Origin: Monosporascus cannonballus
Lineage: Eukaryota > Ascomycota > Sordariomycetes > Xylariales
Assembly: GCA_004154925.1 (NCBI GenBank)
Contig: QJNS01000027.1
Location: forward strand, 248,001 to 312,000
Direction: 5' to 3'
DNA: 64,000 bases
Shown here: positions 27,582 through 38,090 of the stretch, one piece after another
Numbering within the stretch: the first letter of the stretch is position 1
Layout: each line of letters starts with the position of its first letter
Notes under the pieces: generated by a model
Seen by the model: the letters and a program-made list of their open reading frames with translations, nothing else
What the model was told of the DNA's origin: nothing
Database searches by the model: none
Translations under genes and position numbers: made by a program

Positions 27582-27774
27582 CTTTGGGAGCCCCGGAACA
27601 ACATTATTCCAGGTTCCATAACAGAATAATCGTAGCTAGGTAGCTACGCAAGCCACCCTCTTTTCTGCGACTGTTATATTAACTATTGTCGCAGAATAGG
27701 AGTCACTTGCTTAGTCATCAAGCCCCTGAGAACTGTAGGCACCCCGCAACAACATTGTTCCGGGGCTCCCACAC
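27582..27774. mobile_element. Small TA-flanked inverted-repeat element (MITE-like)
   Basis: 193 bp with ends CTTTGGGAGCCCCGGAACAA and, inverted, GTGTGGGAGCCCCGGAACAA, flanked by TA at 27580-27581 and 27775-27776 (a Tc1/mariner-type target). Between the ends are two more perfect hairpins: CGTAGCTA/TAGCTACG at 27631-27648 and TTCTGCGAC/GTCGCAGAA at 27663-27696. No coding capacity. Normal composition, no RIP. No second copy in the window, so the MITE reading rests on structure only. Confidence 0.55.
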
Positions 27775-27891
27775 TATATATAAAGCTTTCTAGCTACTGC
27801 TCTCTAGAACACAGATTATCCATGCCAATTTACGCTTTCCACACTCCATGGTACCTCTCCTCGCGATCAGCCTTACTGTGACAATTATAAC

Positions 27892-29312
27892 TTATCTAGT
27901 AGAGTAATGTAATACCCTGATAGTGCAGCATCTCTTTATCGCGGATTCGGAACGAGACGCAGTTATCACAGACGCCCCGACATTACCATTCGTCTCGAGC
28001 AACTTCACCTCTGTCGGCTCGATAGTAAACCGAGTCGTAGCAAGCTGGACGTTCTTATCCCATTCGATAGCAGTCATCTTCCACATCTGGCCGTCCCGCT
28101 CAACGATGCAAGATTCTTTGGAGAGAAGCGCCTTGTATATGAACTTGGATGTTTCAGGCGTACCCCCGTTCTCGGAGATAGACACGTCAACAACGGGAGG
28201 GGCCTCTAGCTCGGCGGCTTCTTTCATCCCTGTCTCTGGAGTGATAGTCATGGCGACAAATGCCATGGGGCGGCCTGGATCTTCGTCTGTCCAGGAGCCG
28301 TTCCGCCGGTCCATTTCCCCGAGAACGTCGAACACGCGATCCATGGTCCAGGATCTGTACTCAGGCTCGAAGGTCCCGTTGAGGAGGGCGTCGAGGGTCG
28401 TCGGATTGTCCGTGGCTGGATTGTTCAGCCAGACGTCTAGGCGCAGAGTTATGTCAGCGTGGGGCCTTTTTAATCCAATGAGAGTGTGATGATCTACTAC
28501 TTACCGAGGGCATCAACCCAGTTGACGACGACACGCATCTGCTCCAGAGCCTGCTTGGTCTTGGCACGCTGGAGCCAGAGCTGGTTGATCGCGTCCCGGA
28601 GTTTCTGAGAGATGGATGACAGCGTTAAGATGCTGTTGAAATGACAGTTATTGGTAGAAACAAATGATTGGCTGCACTCACGTCACGCTCAATGGCGCCT
28701 TCAATGACACCGAAGACAATAACAATGACAGCGACAACGGCGAGGATCTCGCCGACAACGCCGAGCGCCGCAAGAGCGGCCCCGCCGGTCACGATGCCAA
28801 CAATAGCAGCCGCACCAAGGATGATGCCGCTTGCGGCTCCGACGATGCTGACGAGGTCCCAGATGATACCTTGGACTTTGTCATTGAGATCAAGCCTAAC
28901 GAGGCAAGTCTTGTCAACATCACCTCCCAAGAACCATCCATGGGTAGGTGACGGGGAAACCGTACATATTCTTGAGATTATCATAGCTGGCCAGCTGCGA
29001 CGAGTCGAGGGTTGACCTAACGTGTTCCTCAAGCTGCGAAGTCGTAGTGAACCCCTTGGAGGCCATTAGGGCGTCCAGCTTGTCTCGGATGACGCTCAGC
29101 TTCTGCTCACTGTGGATGTTTCGATCAGCTTTGCCATCCACAGCCGTATTGGGTTATGCGAATAGTTCGATTTAGGCTCACCGGAATCTAGCCAGCTGTT
29201 TGAACTCTTCCCCGTAGGCATTGATCTGGTTTCGGAGCTCTTCGGCTCTTCGGCGGCGGTTAGGATTATCTGGGAAGAACAAGTCCCCAATGCTGCTGAC
29301 GCCGTTTCCCAT
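27892..29312 (-). CDS. Five-exon gene 1: helical membrane-inserting-type protein with N-myristoylation signal, 377 aa
   Basis: Exons 29312-29182, 29109-28966, 28895-28682, 28604-28505 and 28436-27892; introns of 72, 70, 77 and 68 nt with GT..AG ends and CTGAT, TTGAC or CTGAC branch sites; 1134 nt, no stop or frameshift. The start MGNGVSS fits MGxxxS myristoylation, has A at -3, and agrees with the homologue at 46392. An upstream in-frame ATG (29540) is less likely. Residues ~16-92 are charged and helical (GFT..QL at ~64-70). Residues ~101-159 are continuously hydrophobic, Gly/Ala/Val/Ile-rich, ending IEGA, enough for two membrane helices. Residues ~160-196 are helical with KTKQ. SWTDEDP is at 244-250, followed by a ~127-residue tail with beta-like segments. 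No secretion signal. Function unknown; the layout recalls alpha-helical pore formers (inference). G/C-rich codons, no RIP. Confidence 0.85.
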
Positions 29313-30080
29313 GGTTGTTAGCTCTGGGTCGGTCGGAGTAGAATGGTGGTGGTAGAAACTAGGTTCGAGCCTGACAGATACGGGCCCACGATTCCAGATC
29401 AGGTCAGTTGGTCGGTTTAAGGGCGCAATTAGGTATCTGCGCAAGAATACGACCAGCTGCGCGTTAGCCCGCCCCAAACCCCTCCCTACCCAAAGAGTCC
29501 CAGTCCTGCAGCCCCCAGGCAAGCCCAGAGGCAACCCCACAGAGAAGGTCTTAAGCCTCTCTCCCCCTTATGTGAACTGAAAATTCGGACATTGTCCCGA
29601 ATTATGGGTCTGGGGTAAACATGAATATTAGGCAAGACATTCTGGTGAGTCTTCTAGTAGCTCCGTAATGCGAAGTTTGGTACAGGATGATGCTAATATG
29701 GGCTGTGTGTGATGACTGCCAACAAGTTGGAAGGGTACTGCAGTGTGACTGAAATAATAATTCTAGCTAGACGATGCAGATGAGATGTGAGAATGGTGAA
29801 TGGTCTTAGCCAATAGAGTTTCGCGAATCTGAGTACTTGCAAAAAGAGGCGGTCCCACAGCAGTAGAGCCTGCTGGTTTGGTAGCCTATCGTGACTGCTC
29901 GGCTTTGTCCGAACACATTCGGAATGCAGATCGAGCAGGTATGGATAACCAAGACTTCCTGGCCTGAGCAGCCAGTCGCTTCGGGAAACGAGGTGATGCC
30001 GAGGAGCAGAGATCGATGGTCGTTAGATGCTCGCGTCGGCTGATTGCTAGGTCGGAGTCTAGCCTGGCTTCACTATGTAG
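29313..30080. other. Upstream region of gene 1
   Basis: Normal-composition DNA 5' of gene 1. The 5' leader just before the ATG is pyrimidine/A-rich on the minus strand (CTACCACCACCATTC). An AGGGG-type box lies near 29480-29490 on the minus strand; no TATA box is clear. From 29580 to 30080 I see no gene, only short hairpins such as TCCGAA/TTCGGA at 29908-29923. Composition drops abruptly to A/T-rich at about 30081. Confidence 0.5.
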
Positions 30081-30987
30081 GTTTTACGTATTAAAATTAA
30101 AAGATTTAATAATAAATTTGTTTTCAGTTAACATTTATTTTTAATAATAAAAAGGGATATCGGTTCAGGCGCGTTTAATATAATATTAGGTTTTTAAAGT
30201 GATGTTAGTAATCTACTATGCAAATTAAACTTGTGAAGATTAAATTTTAAGATATACTTTTTAACTTAAAAAGTTAAATTTATTTTAAAAACATTATAAA
30301 TCTCTTACTAGTAATACAACTACATAATAATTAATAGAAGATAATTAAGATATTATTAAACATAAATACGAAGTATATTTAAGCTGCAAGTTAATATGAA
30401 ATATTAGTGAAAATAGTAAAAATATAACGTTTTACACCAATAAGTGCAACAGTCTTTAGCACTCCGCAGTAACAAATTCAAATAACTCAACTGTAACATA
30501 CTAAATCAATTTAGTTTAGTCGGATTTTTTTTTACCTAAGCCTCATTGCAGCTCATTTACAAATACGCGCATTATATTCGAGCTTATTGCAAACGCTATA
30601 CTTCTGTTTCTTTGTGTTAATTCTTTTGCGACGGTTACCTTTAATTATTATTAGCTATTTTTTTACAACCTTTTCTTTTCTTAGCTAGAAAAGTCTATCT
30701 CTTTTATATAATAAATATTTCTACTTTTTAGAAATGTTCATATTTAATCTTTTAATCTTTGCTTAAAATATAATTCGTTTTGCGTATTTAAATATTTTTA
30801 TTCCAAAAAAAGGTTTTCGTATAAAGTAATAAATTCCTTTTTATCTAAAAATAACCAGATTTAAAAATATTTGTTAATAAATTAATCTATTACTTTTAAA
30901 ATTTTTATTTCTCTAATATTTTAAAATTTTTCGGAGGTAAAAAAACTAATACAATCAGCGACATTAATAAGAAAATAATCGGCATAA
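30081..30987. other. A/T-rich DNA, nothing recognised
   Basis: Begins sharply after CACTATGTAG. No long frame, no LTR similarity seen. Ends at the target duplication CATAA of the solo LTR. Confidence 0.4.
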
Positions 30988-31627
30988 TTTGACGGCTAAG
31001 CCGTTTAATCAATTATTAAATCTTAGTTGTACTGTTATGACCCAACGCTCTTGGCATACCCAGAAACAGTCAAGTAGAGCACCGGGGAAAAGAGTCACGT
31101 GACAGGATCATTGGGATCATTGCGAGATCCAAATGATTCAGCAGAAGATAGGCAATAGTAATCAAGTATAATACGCTCGTTACTTCCATAGTTTAGATAG
31201 CTTCAGCTTGCAATAACAGTTCGTTACCCAAGATACCCTTGGTATTACGAGACGTGATACGATTCCTGTATCCATTGCTCGGATTCCCACAGTACTCCTG
31301 CTAACATAAACCCGTCGACTTAGGTTTAATAGTTGGTTAATTAGGCTAGCCGTCACATGTACGGGTTTATGTTGGTAGGAGTAGGTAAAAATCTTTTATT
31401 GTAAATTGCTGTTATTTAAATTAAGGAAATAATAAGCGTAATTATCCTATATAACCTAATTAGCTTTTTATTAAATCTTAAAGGTATTATAGATCCAATT
31501 TTACCTGGATACAAATGGTTTTGTATAAATTTATTTAGATCTTACCGCCAAAAAAATGTTGAAATTACGTAACTCCTTGATACGGGCCCGACCGTTTTTG
31601 CGACCGGTCTTGGCATAGGTCGTCATA
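30988..31627 (-). repeat. Solo LTR of family A (outer), split by a second solo LTR
   Basis: Left edge TTTGACGG (from TGTGACGG), right edge GGTCGTCATA, flanked by CATAA at 30983-30987 and 31628-31632. Removing the inner LTR and its duplication leaves 310 bp. The U3 carries ACGGGCCCGACCGTTTTTGCGACCGG, the inverted form of the A-4 type U3. Partly mutated. Confidence 0.75.
31033..31357 (+). repeat. Solo LTR of family A (inner), nearly unmutated
   Basis: 325 bp, TGTTATGACC to CCGTCACA, with perfect TGTAC at 31028-31032 and 31358-31362. The flanks rejoin to TTAGTTGTACGGGTTTATG, a family A LTR sequence, proving insertion into the outer LTR. Good G/C content, so probably one of the youngest insertions here. 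Its U3 is a different type from the outer one. Confidence 0.9.
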
Positions 31628-31632
31628 CATAA

Positions 31633-32592
31633 GTATAATTATAACAGTTTCGAACTTAATAGGAAGGTCATTAAAATTAAAAACAATAAAGCGAATTTTC
31701 GCAAATTTAAATTTAATGTTATCGAATAATATTATGACTTTAAACATATAGTAAAAAGTGGTAGAAAAAGATGTTGAACGTTATAAATATACTAACGTGA
31801 TATAAAATTATCGAAAAATAAGAAATAACCGATTTTTTGTTTAAACAAATATATAAAAAAGATAAAATAATTAGAAACGTTTGGTTAAAATTCCGTGAAA
31901 TCTGTAAAAGATGACGAAAAGGCTTTACAAAATAACGTAAGTAAGGTATCAAAGTTTCATTTATCATACTTAACTAATTATAAGGTATATATAATTGTTT
32001 AAATATAATTATTTTAGTGTATTTTATATACCAATCTAGAGAATCTTTTAGTTATTTATAGCCGGAAATTCTATTACTATAACCGTAATCGTAAAATATT
32101 TAAAAGGTGCTTTTTCATTAAATAAATAACTGAATGACGTATAGTATTATAATGAATTGGATAGGTTTGAATTAATGAAATAGAAAATAAAGGTTTAATA
32201 TTTTTCTATAAAATAAACGTAAATTTCCACTTATAAATTATTAATATAAAGTATATTTTACTCTAATTATTTACGTAATTTTGTACGCGCCTATACGTTT
32301 TTTAATTATTACTATAAGGCGTTTATTATATTGTACAAGCAAATAGAAATTATAATAAGGTTTCTCGTTATATTACATTAATTATGTAATCGTTATGGTT
32401 TAATTTTTAATACTTTAAATAATATTTTTGATAATATTTATTTTATATAAAATGTTTTATAAAATAATATATTTAACGAAAATGGTTTTTTAGAGGTTTT
32501 TTAGAAAGTAATCGTAATTTTGGCGATAATTATGTCAATCGCTGTTACGATCTTGTTATTAATTTTCTTTTCGATAATTTAGAAAATTACGT
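31633..32592. other. A/T-rich DNA, nothing recognised
   Basis: About 960 bases without repeat match or credible gene. The short open frames here (31565-31967 minus strand) have extreme A/T codons and no recognisable motif. Confidence 0.4.
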
Positions 32593-32597
32593 TTATA

Positions 32598-32787
32598 TGT
32601 TATAGGCTAGAGCCTATAGGGCAGCTCGGGCTTACGGAGCGAGCTCTTTAGCCCGAGCTTACCCATATGTATATAGGGAGCAGCCATTTTGCTGGTGGCT
32701 AGCTGTTTTTCCTTTTCTCTCCTTACCTTGAATATAAACCTTTGTTAGGCCGTATTTCCGTTTAACTTACGGATTATGTCCGTTACA
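32598..32787 (+). repeat. 5' LTR of C-1
   Basis: TGTTATAGGCTAG to CCGTTACA. The middle is G/C-containing and has an inverted pair GCTCGGGCTTACGGAGC / GCTCTTTAGCCCGAGC-like. It is followed by a TATATA-type promoter stretch (32670-32680) and CTTTTCTCTCCTTACC, which look like Pol II promoter and start sequences of the element. Confidence 0.9.
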
Positions 32788-35329
32788 TATATTTAAGGTT
32801 ATAATTTATTATAGCTTCCAGAAAATTAGGTAAATGCGAAACGTTTTCTAAGGATATCATAGTTACGGATAATAAACCAAAAAAAAGTTTTATAACGAGG
32901 TAATTGCAAGGTAATATAACCGAAGAAATTATGGGCGAGCTTACGATATTAACCTTATCCGGAACCATTAAGGAAAATTTATAATACTAGTCGTTCGTAA
33001 ATATATTTTAAAAATTTAATATATAATAGAAAAAGTTTGCCAAGTTGGTCCTTAGCCGTAACAAAACGATAAATAACTGATTTAACAGGATAACGGAAAT
33101 AAAAAAAATTTTTACGAAAGCGGAAAGAAAAAAAACCCTTATAAAATAGGATCCGCTTCGTTAAAAACTTACGGTAAGCCCGCCGCTTAATAACGCGTTC
33201 GCAAAAACGAATCGTAAGCCTATAAAATAGCCTTCGTAAAACGGGAAATACAAAACGTTTTGTTCGTCTTTTGCCATATTCCGTACGAAAATAAAAAAAA
33301 CCGGTTTATCTTTGGCTTTTTTATAATAACTTACTTCAGTATTATAATATTTGTGTTTCCCGAAAAATTATGAAAAAGTTTTAATGTTAATAATCTTCTT
33401 TTCTATATAAAGAAATAATTCGAAAATAATTAAACGGTATAATTTATTAAAGGTAATTATGACGTATAAAGTAAAATAATAACTAACTGTTTTTAAATTA
33501 TTTATTAAATTTTTACCTTAAATTAATTATATATAAAGGCTTAACGTAACCTTTAATAATTAAGGTAATTTTCCTAAATACCGGTATTAATACGTAATTC
33601 CGTAATACGTTAATTACGAAAAATATATTTTATAATAATTATAACCGTTAAATACGTAAAATAAAAAAGGTAATTAATTATTTAAAAACCTTATCCTATT
33701 ATTATAATGGCAAAAAAATAATAACCTGGAATTTAGGTTAAAAAAATGAAACGGTTAATTAATAATAATATATTAATTAAATTCATAAACTGGCTTAGAT
33801 AATAAACGTTTAAAAGGATATATTTGTAACGCACGTTACGCAATTAATTACGTTAATTTTTCAGTTTATAAATTAATAACGGAATAATCGAAAAAACCAA
33901 TCCGGAAATAATTCGGAATAAGGTTCGGATAACCGGCTTTATGCAAAATGGTTTTCCAATAATAAAATAAATGTTCAGAAATAAAAGACTTAAATTTCCG
34001 TTCGCCGTTATAAATTATCTAAGCTAGGAATACTTTAAATATAAATCCGTAAAACGGTTTCGTCCGGCTAAAACAAAAATTACAGTAACGAATTTATAAA
34101 ATACCGTTAACGAGAAAAACAATTTAGATAACGAAAATTTAAAAAAAATAACCTTTGTAAAAATTACTAATAAAAAGGGGACGTGTTAAAAAAAGATTTT
34201 AAAAAGTTAATAACAAATTACATAATACCGTTTTATATATTAAATATATTTATTATTTCGCATTTAATTAAGGGTTAATATACAATTTAAAGTTATAACG
34301 TATATTTATTATATCTTATCGGTTAAAGTTAACGCAAAATAATAAACTTATAATAATTACGATTCGAAAGATTATTTACGTTAACGTAAATTTAAACGAC
34401 TGCTTAAAATAAATTTAAAGATACGCAATTAAAAATTTATTTTACCTTTTTATTTTAAAGAAAAACCTTAAATAAAATATAATAATATTATATACGAGGC
34501 GAAATAACGGTTTATCCGTTTTGCGAACGTTATTACTGTATTTATATTATGCGAAAAAAGATAATTTAATAAAGAACTTAAGGATTATTTAAAGGAACAA
34601 TTATAAAAATATAAAGAAACCTGCTTAATAATAGTTGTAATCTTCGCCGCGATAACGCGGTAAAACTGTTATACGAAAAACAAAATATAATGATTCGTAA
34701 TTTTTATAAAAAATATTAATAAGGCCTTAAAAATAAAACCGTAATTAATCTTTAAAAATATAACTGAATATCTTTTTAAGAAAATACGGACATTCCGAAA
34801 TTATTTTGTAAATAATTAAGGTTCGTTATTATAATTTTATTATAATAACAATAACGTAATAATAAACCTGAAAATAAATACTTTCAATTAAAAAAAAAGT
34901 AATTTTATAAATATTTTTATACGGGATATTAAAAAAATTATTAATTTTACACAAAATATTTATTAATTTATTTAATAAAAATTAAATTTGGGTTAATAAT
35001 TTTTCGTAATTATCCTAATATTATTTATAAAAAAACGTAACGGGAAATTACGGTTTTACGTAAATTATAAAAAATTAAATAAAATTACGAAACGAAACCG
35101 TTATCTTTTTTCGTTAATAAAGAAAACGTTACGAACCTTATTATAAGCCCAGTAATTTACGAAATTTAACATTCGAATAACTTTTTATTAATTATGTATC
35201 CATTAAGGAAATAAATAAAAGATTACGTTTCGCATACGTTTCGTGTTTTTCGAATAATTAATATATTTATTCGGTTTTAATAATATACCAGTTACTTTTT
35301 AACGTTATATTAATATTATATTAAAACGT

Positions 35330-35420
35330 TACCTTAATAATTTCCATTCCGTATATATAAACGATATATTAATTTATTCGTCCGGTTTTTAAACCGATTA
35401 TATAATTAAGATTAAGCTAG
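35330..35420 (+). pseudogene. C-1 reverse transcriptase remnant
   Basis: The frame near 35352 reads VYINDILIYSSG, the RT motif VYLDDILIYS with the first Asp mutated to Asn. A C-rich knuckle-like YYYNGK stretch near 33695 lies upstream where gag should end. Confidence 0.75.
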
Positions 35421-36499
35421 TATTCCGTTATTTGGCGAAAACAGAATTAAAACTGGATTTAAATAAATACAAATTCGTAACCCAGAAAACGAAATGTTTA
35501 AGGTTTATTATTAAAGCAGAAATAAACCTAAAAATTAATTTTAAAAAATAACCTTTATTGACGTAAAAAAGGTTAAAAACTTTATCGGGTTCGCCAATTT
35601 TTACCGAACTTTTATTATAAACTTTAACGGAATAACCGTTCCTTTTTTATAATTAATTAAGAAAAACATTTCCTTCCGTTAAAAAACAAAAAAAATAAGT
35701 TTTTAACTAATTTAAAAAACATTTTATTATAATATTTATCTTTACGTATTAAAACTTTAAAAAAATAGTAATAAAAATAAATTATTCCGGTTAAATAATT
35801 AAAAAAGATTTACTTTTATTTGATTTATTAAGGTATTTATAATTAATTGTATACTTTTTAAAAAATTATTATTAATTAAATTTTATTACGAAATATACGA
35901 TAAAAATATTAATTAATATTAAAACGTTAACGGAATAAAAACAGCTTTAAAAGTTAATTAATTCCTTTACGATTTTAACAAATTACGTAAACCTTTAATA
36001 TTTTATAAATATCCGTAAACTTATTAAAAATAAATTCAATAACCCAGCTTTTTATCTACTTTTAATTTCGTATTTACATATTGCCTTAATAAATTAATAA
36101 ATCGATCCGATATTATATTTCGTAAATCATAAAATATATTTCGCGGCAAAATAAATATTAAATTTAATAGGTGAATAACCCGGTTAATTAAGGAATAATA
36201 ATTATTTATCAAACCGATACGGATTTAAAAAATCCTAATAACCGTAATTTACTTAAAGCGAAATAATAACGAACGACCGATTATACTTTGTAATAAAAAA
36301 TATTTTTCGAAAAAAATCTTCAAAAAATATAAGATTTAAAAATTATTAAAAATAAATTTTAAATATGGCATACGCCGCCGTAGCTCAAAAATTACGTAAT
36401 TTCCCTTTAATTATAAATATAGTAAAAATTTTATAACGGAATATGTTTTCGATTTTAAAAAGTTTTTATCATTTTAAAAACGTATTTAGATCTTTATTT

Positions 36500-37200
36500 A
36501 AAAGCCGTTTTAAAGGTTATTAATTTAACGGGTATATAATTCCTATATTACCGGTTATTTAAGAAAACATGTTACGTTAATAATATTAATCCATAATTAC
36601 TATTAGCCGGAATAAATTTAAGATATACGTGGTTTTTGCCGTAATTACGATATATATAATAGGTTATATATATAAAGAAAAATAAAAAAAAGGTTATTAC
36701 AGCTTTTATTTATTCCAAATCGATTTTATTTAAATCTTTCGGTAAATTTTATAATTAATTTACAGGTAAGGCAAAAAAAAACTTTTGTTTTTTTATGTTA
36801 TTTTACGATCGTTTAACGAAAATAATTATTTTAAAACCAATAATTTATATAAAAGCGGAAACTTACGTTTAACGTTTTATTACTTATTATTAAAGATATT
36901 ACGGTTTTCCTAAAAAATTAAAATCCGATAAAAAGAATAACTAGATAAATAAATTTTAAATTTATTTATACTATTTAATAAGTATATAATAATAACTTAA
37001 TATATTTTTTTATCTCTAAATAAACGGAATTACAAAAAGAATTAACCAAAACATTTTCGCATATTTTTATTATTTTGTAAATTACGTATAATATAATTAA
37101 ATTAAATTTGTACTGGCAGCATAATTAGCTCTTAACTATTAAAATTCCTTATTAAAGATAAATTTTATTTAATTTATGGATACGATATAAAGCTTATTAA
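36500..37200 (+). pseudogene. C-1 integrase remnant
   Basis: GYLRKHVTLIIL (about 36540) resembles the zinc-binding HHCC start. A stretch near 36715 (NRFYLNLS frame) corresponds to the MDFIxxLPxS core start. Stops throughout; limits approximate. Confidence 0.5.
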
Positions 37201-37900
37201 CGAAATACCGGTAATTCTTTAATTAATTTCCGAAATAGAAAAAATTATTAATTTCGTTAAAAACTTACGAAAAAATACAGAATTTGCATAAAGTATTATG
37301 GCATTAATTTAAGGCCTAATAATATAATTAATTAATATTTTTAAAAAATAAATACCGTATTTCAAAATAAAAAACTTAATATAATTAAACCTAAAAAACG
37401 TAATTATTCCGTAATTATCCAAAACGTTGTTTTAAAAATACGTTAAATAAAAGGTTACCGCAATTACGCTGCATAATACCGTAAAATTAAACGTATTATT
37501 AAGAATATACCCGAAATTCGATATAGATTTGTTAAAACTAATAATAAAAAACCCGTTACTTAATTAAATCCTAAATAATAATTAACCGTTACCGATATTC
37601 TTATAAAAAAAGAAAAGAAAATATATAATAAAATATATATTAAAAGTTAAAAGTAATTACGTAAAACGCGGTCGCCGAAAAAAACTATTTATAAAATAAA
37701 TAAGTTACGCCGAACCGGTATAAAAGTTATATAGTAATTTCGAAAATATAATTGCCTTTAATAATTTCGAAAAGTTATTTAAAAATAAAAACGGGATTAA
37801 CGAAAACGTAAAAGTACGAATAAGGATAAAAAAAATATAAGTAAAGCTGCCGCCGCCTTACCGCAACCTCTGTATTCCCTAAAGGCAAGAAAGAGGGTAA

Positions 37901-38090
37901 TATTATAGGCTAAAACTTATAAGGCAGCTCGGGCTTACGAAATAAGCTCCTTAGTCCGAGTTTACCCATATATATATAAGGAGCAGCCACCTCGTTAGTG
38001 GTTAGCTGTTTCTACCTTTCCTTCTTTACCTTGAATATAAACCTTTGTTGGGCCGTGCCTCCGTTCAACCTACGTATTATGCCCGTCACA
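37901..38090 (+). repeat. 3' LTR of C-1
   Basis: TATTATAGGC to CCCGTCACA, 190 bp, then TTATA. Matches the 5' LTR base for base apart from mostly transition differences. Confidence 0.9.

Larger units (their letters stand above)
32598..38090 (+). mobile_element. C-1, full-length compact Ty3/gypsy element, RIP-inactivated
   Basis: 5493 bp with 190-bp LTRs (32598-32787, 37901-38090) and perfect duplication TTATA at 32593-32597 and 38091-38095. A purine tract AAAGGCAAGAAAGAGGG precedes the 3' LTR, confirming plus orientation. RT and integrase motifs are in order. Frames are broken by RIP-type stops. Family C shares no LTR sequence with A or B. Confidence 0.9.

Noticed and set aside
27134..27619. 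Frames of 65-99 codons around 27.1-27.6 kb
   Set aside because: They lie in the solo LTR and its borders.
27923..28489. 188-codon open frame on the plus strand across gene 1
   Set aside because: It lies antisense to exon 5 of gene 1, which has proper introns, homology to gene 2 and motif conservation; this frame has none.
28664..29015. Two overlapping plus-strand frames (95 and 115 codons), one Asp/Asn-rich
   Set aside because: Antisense to the hydrophobic exon of gene 1; low-complexity products that mirror its GCC/GTC codons.
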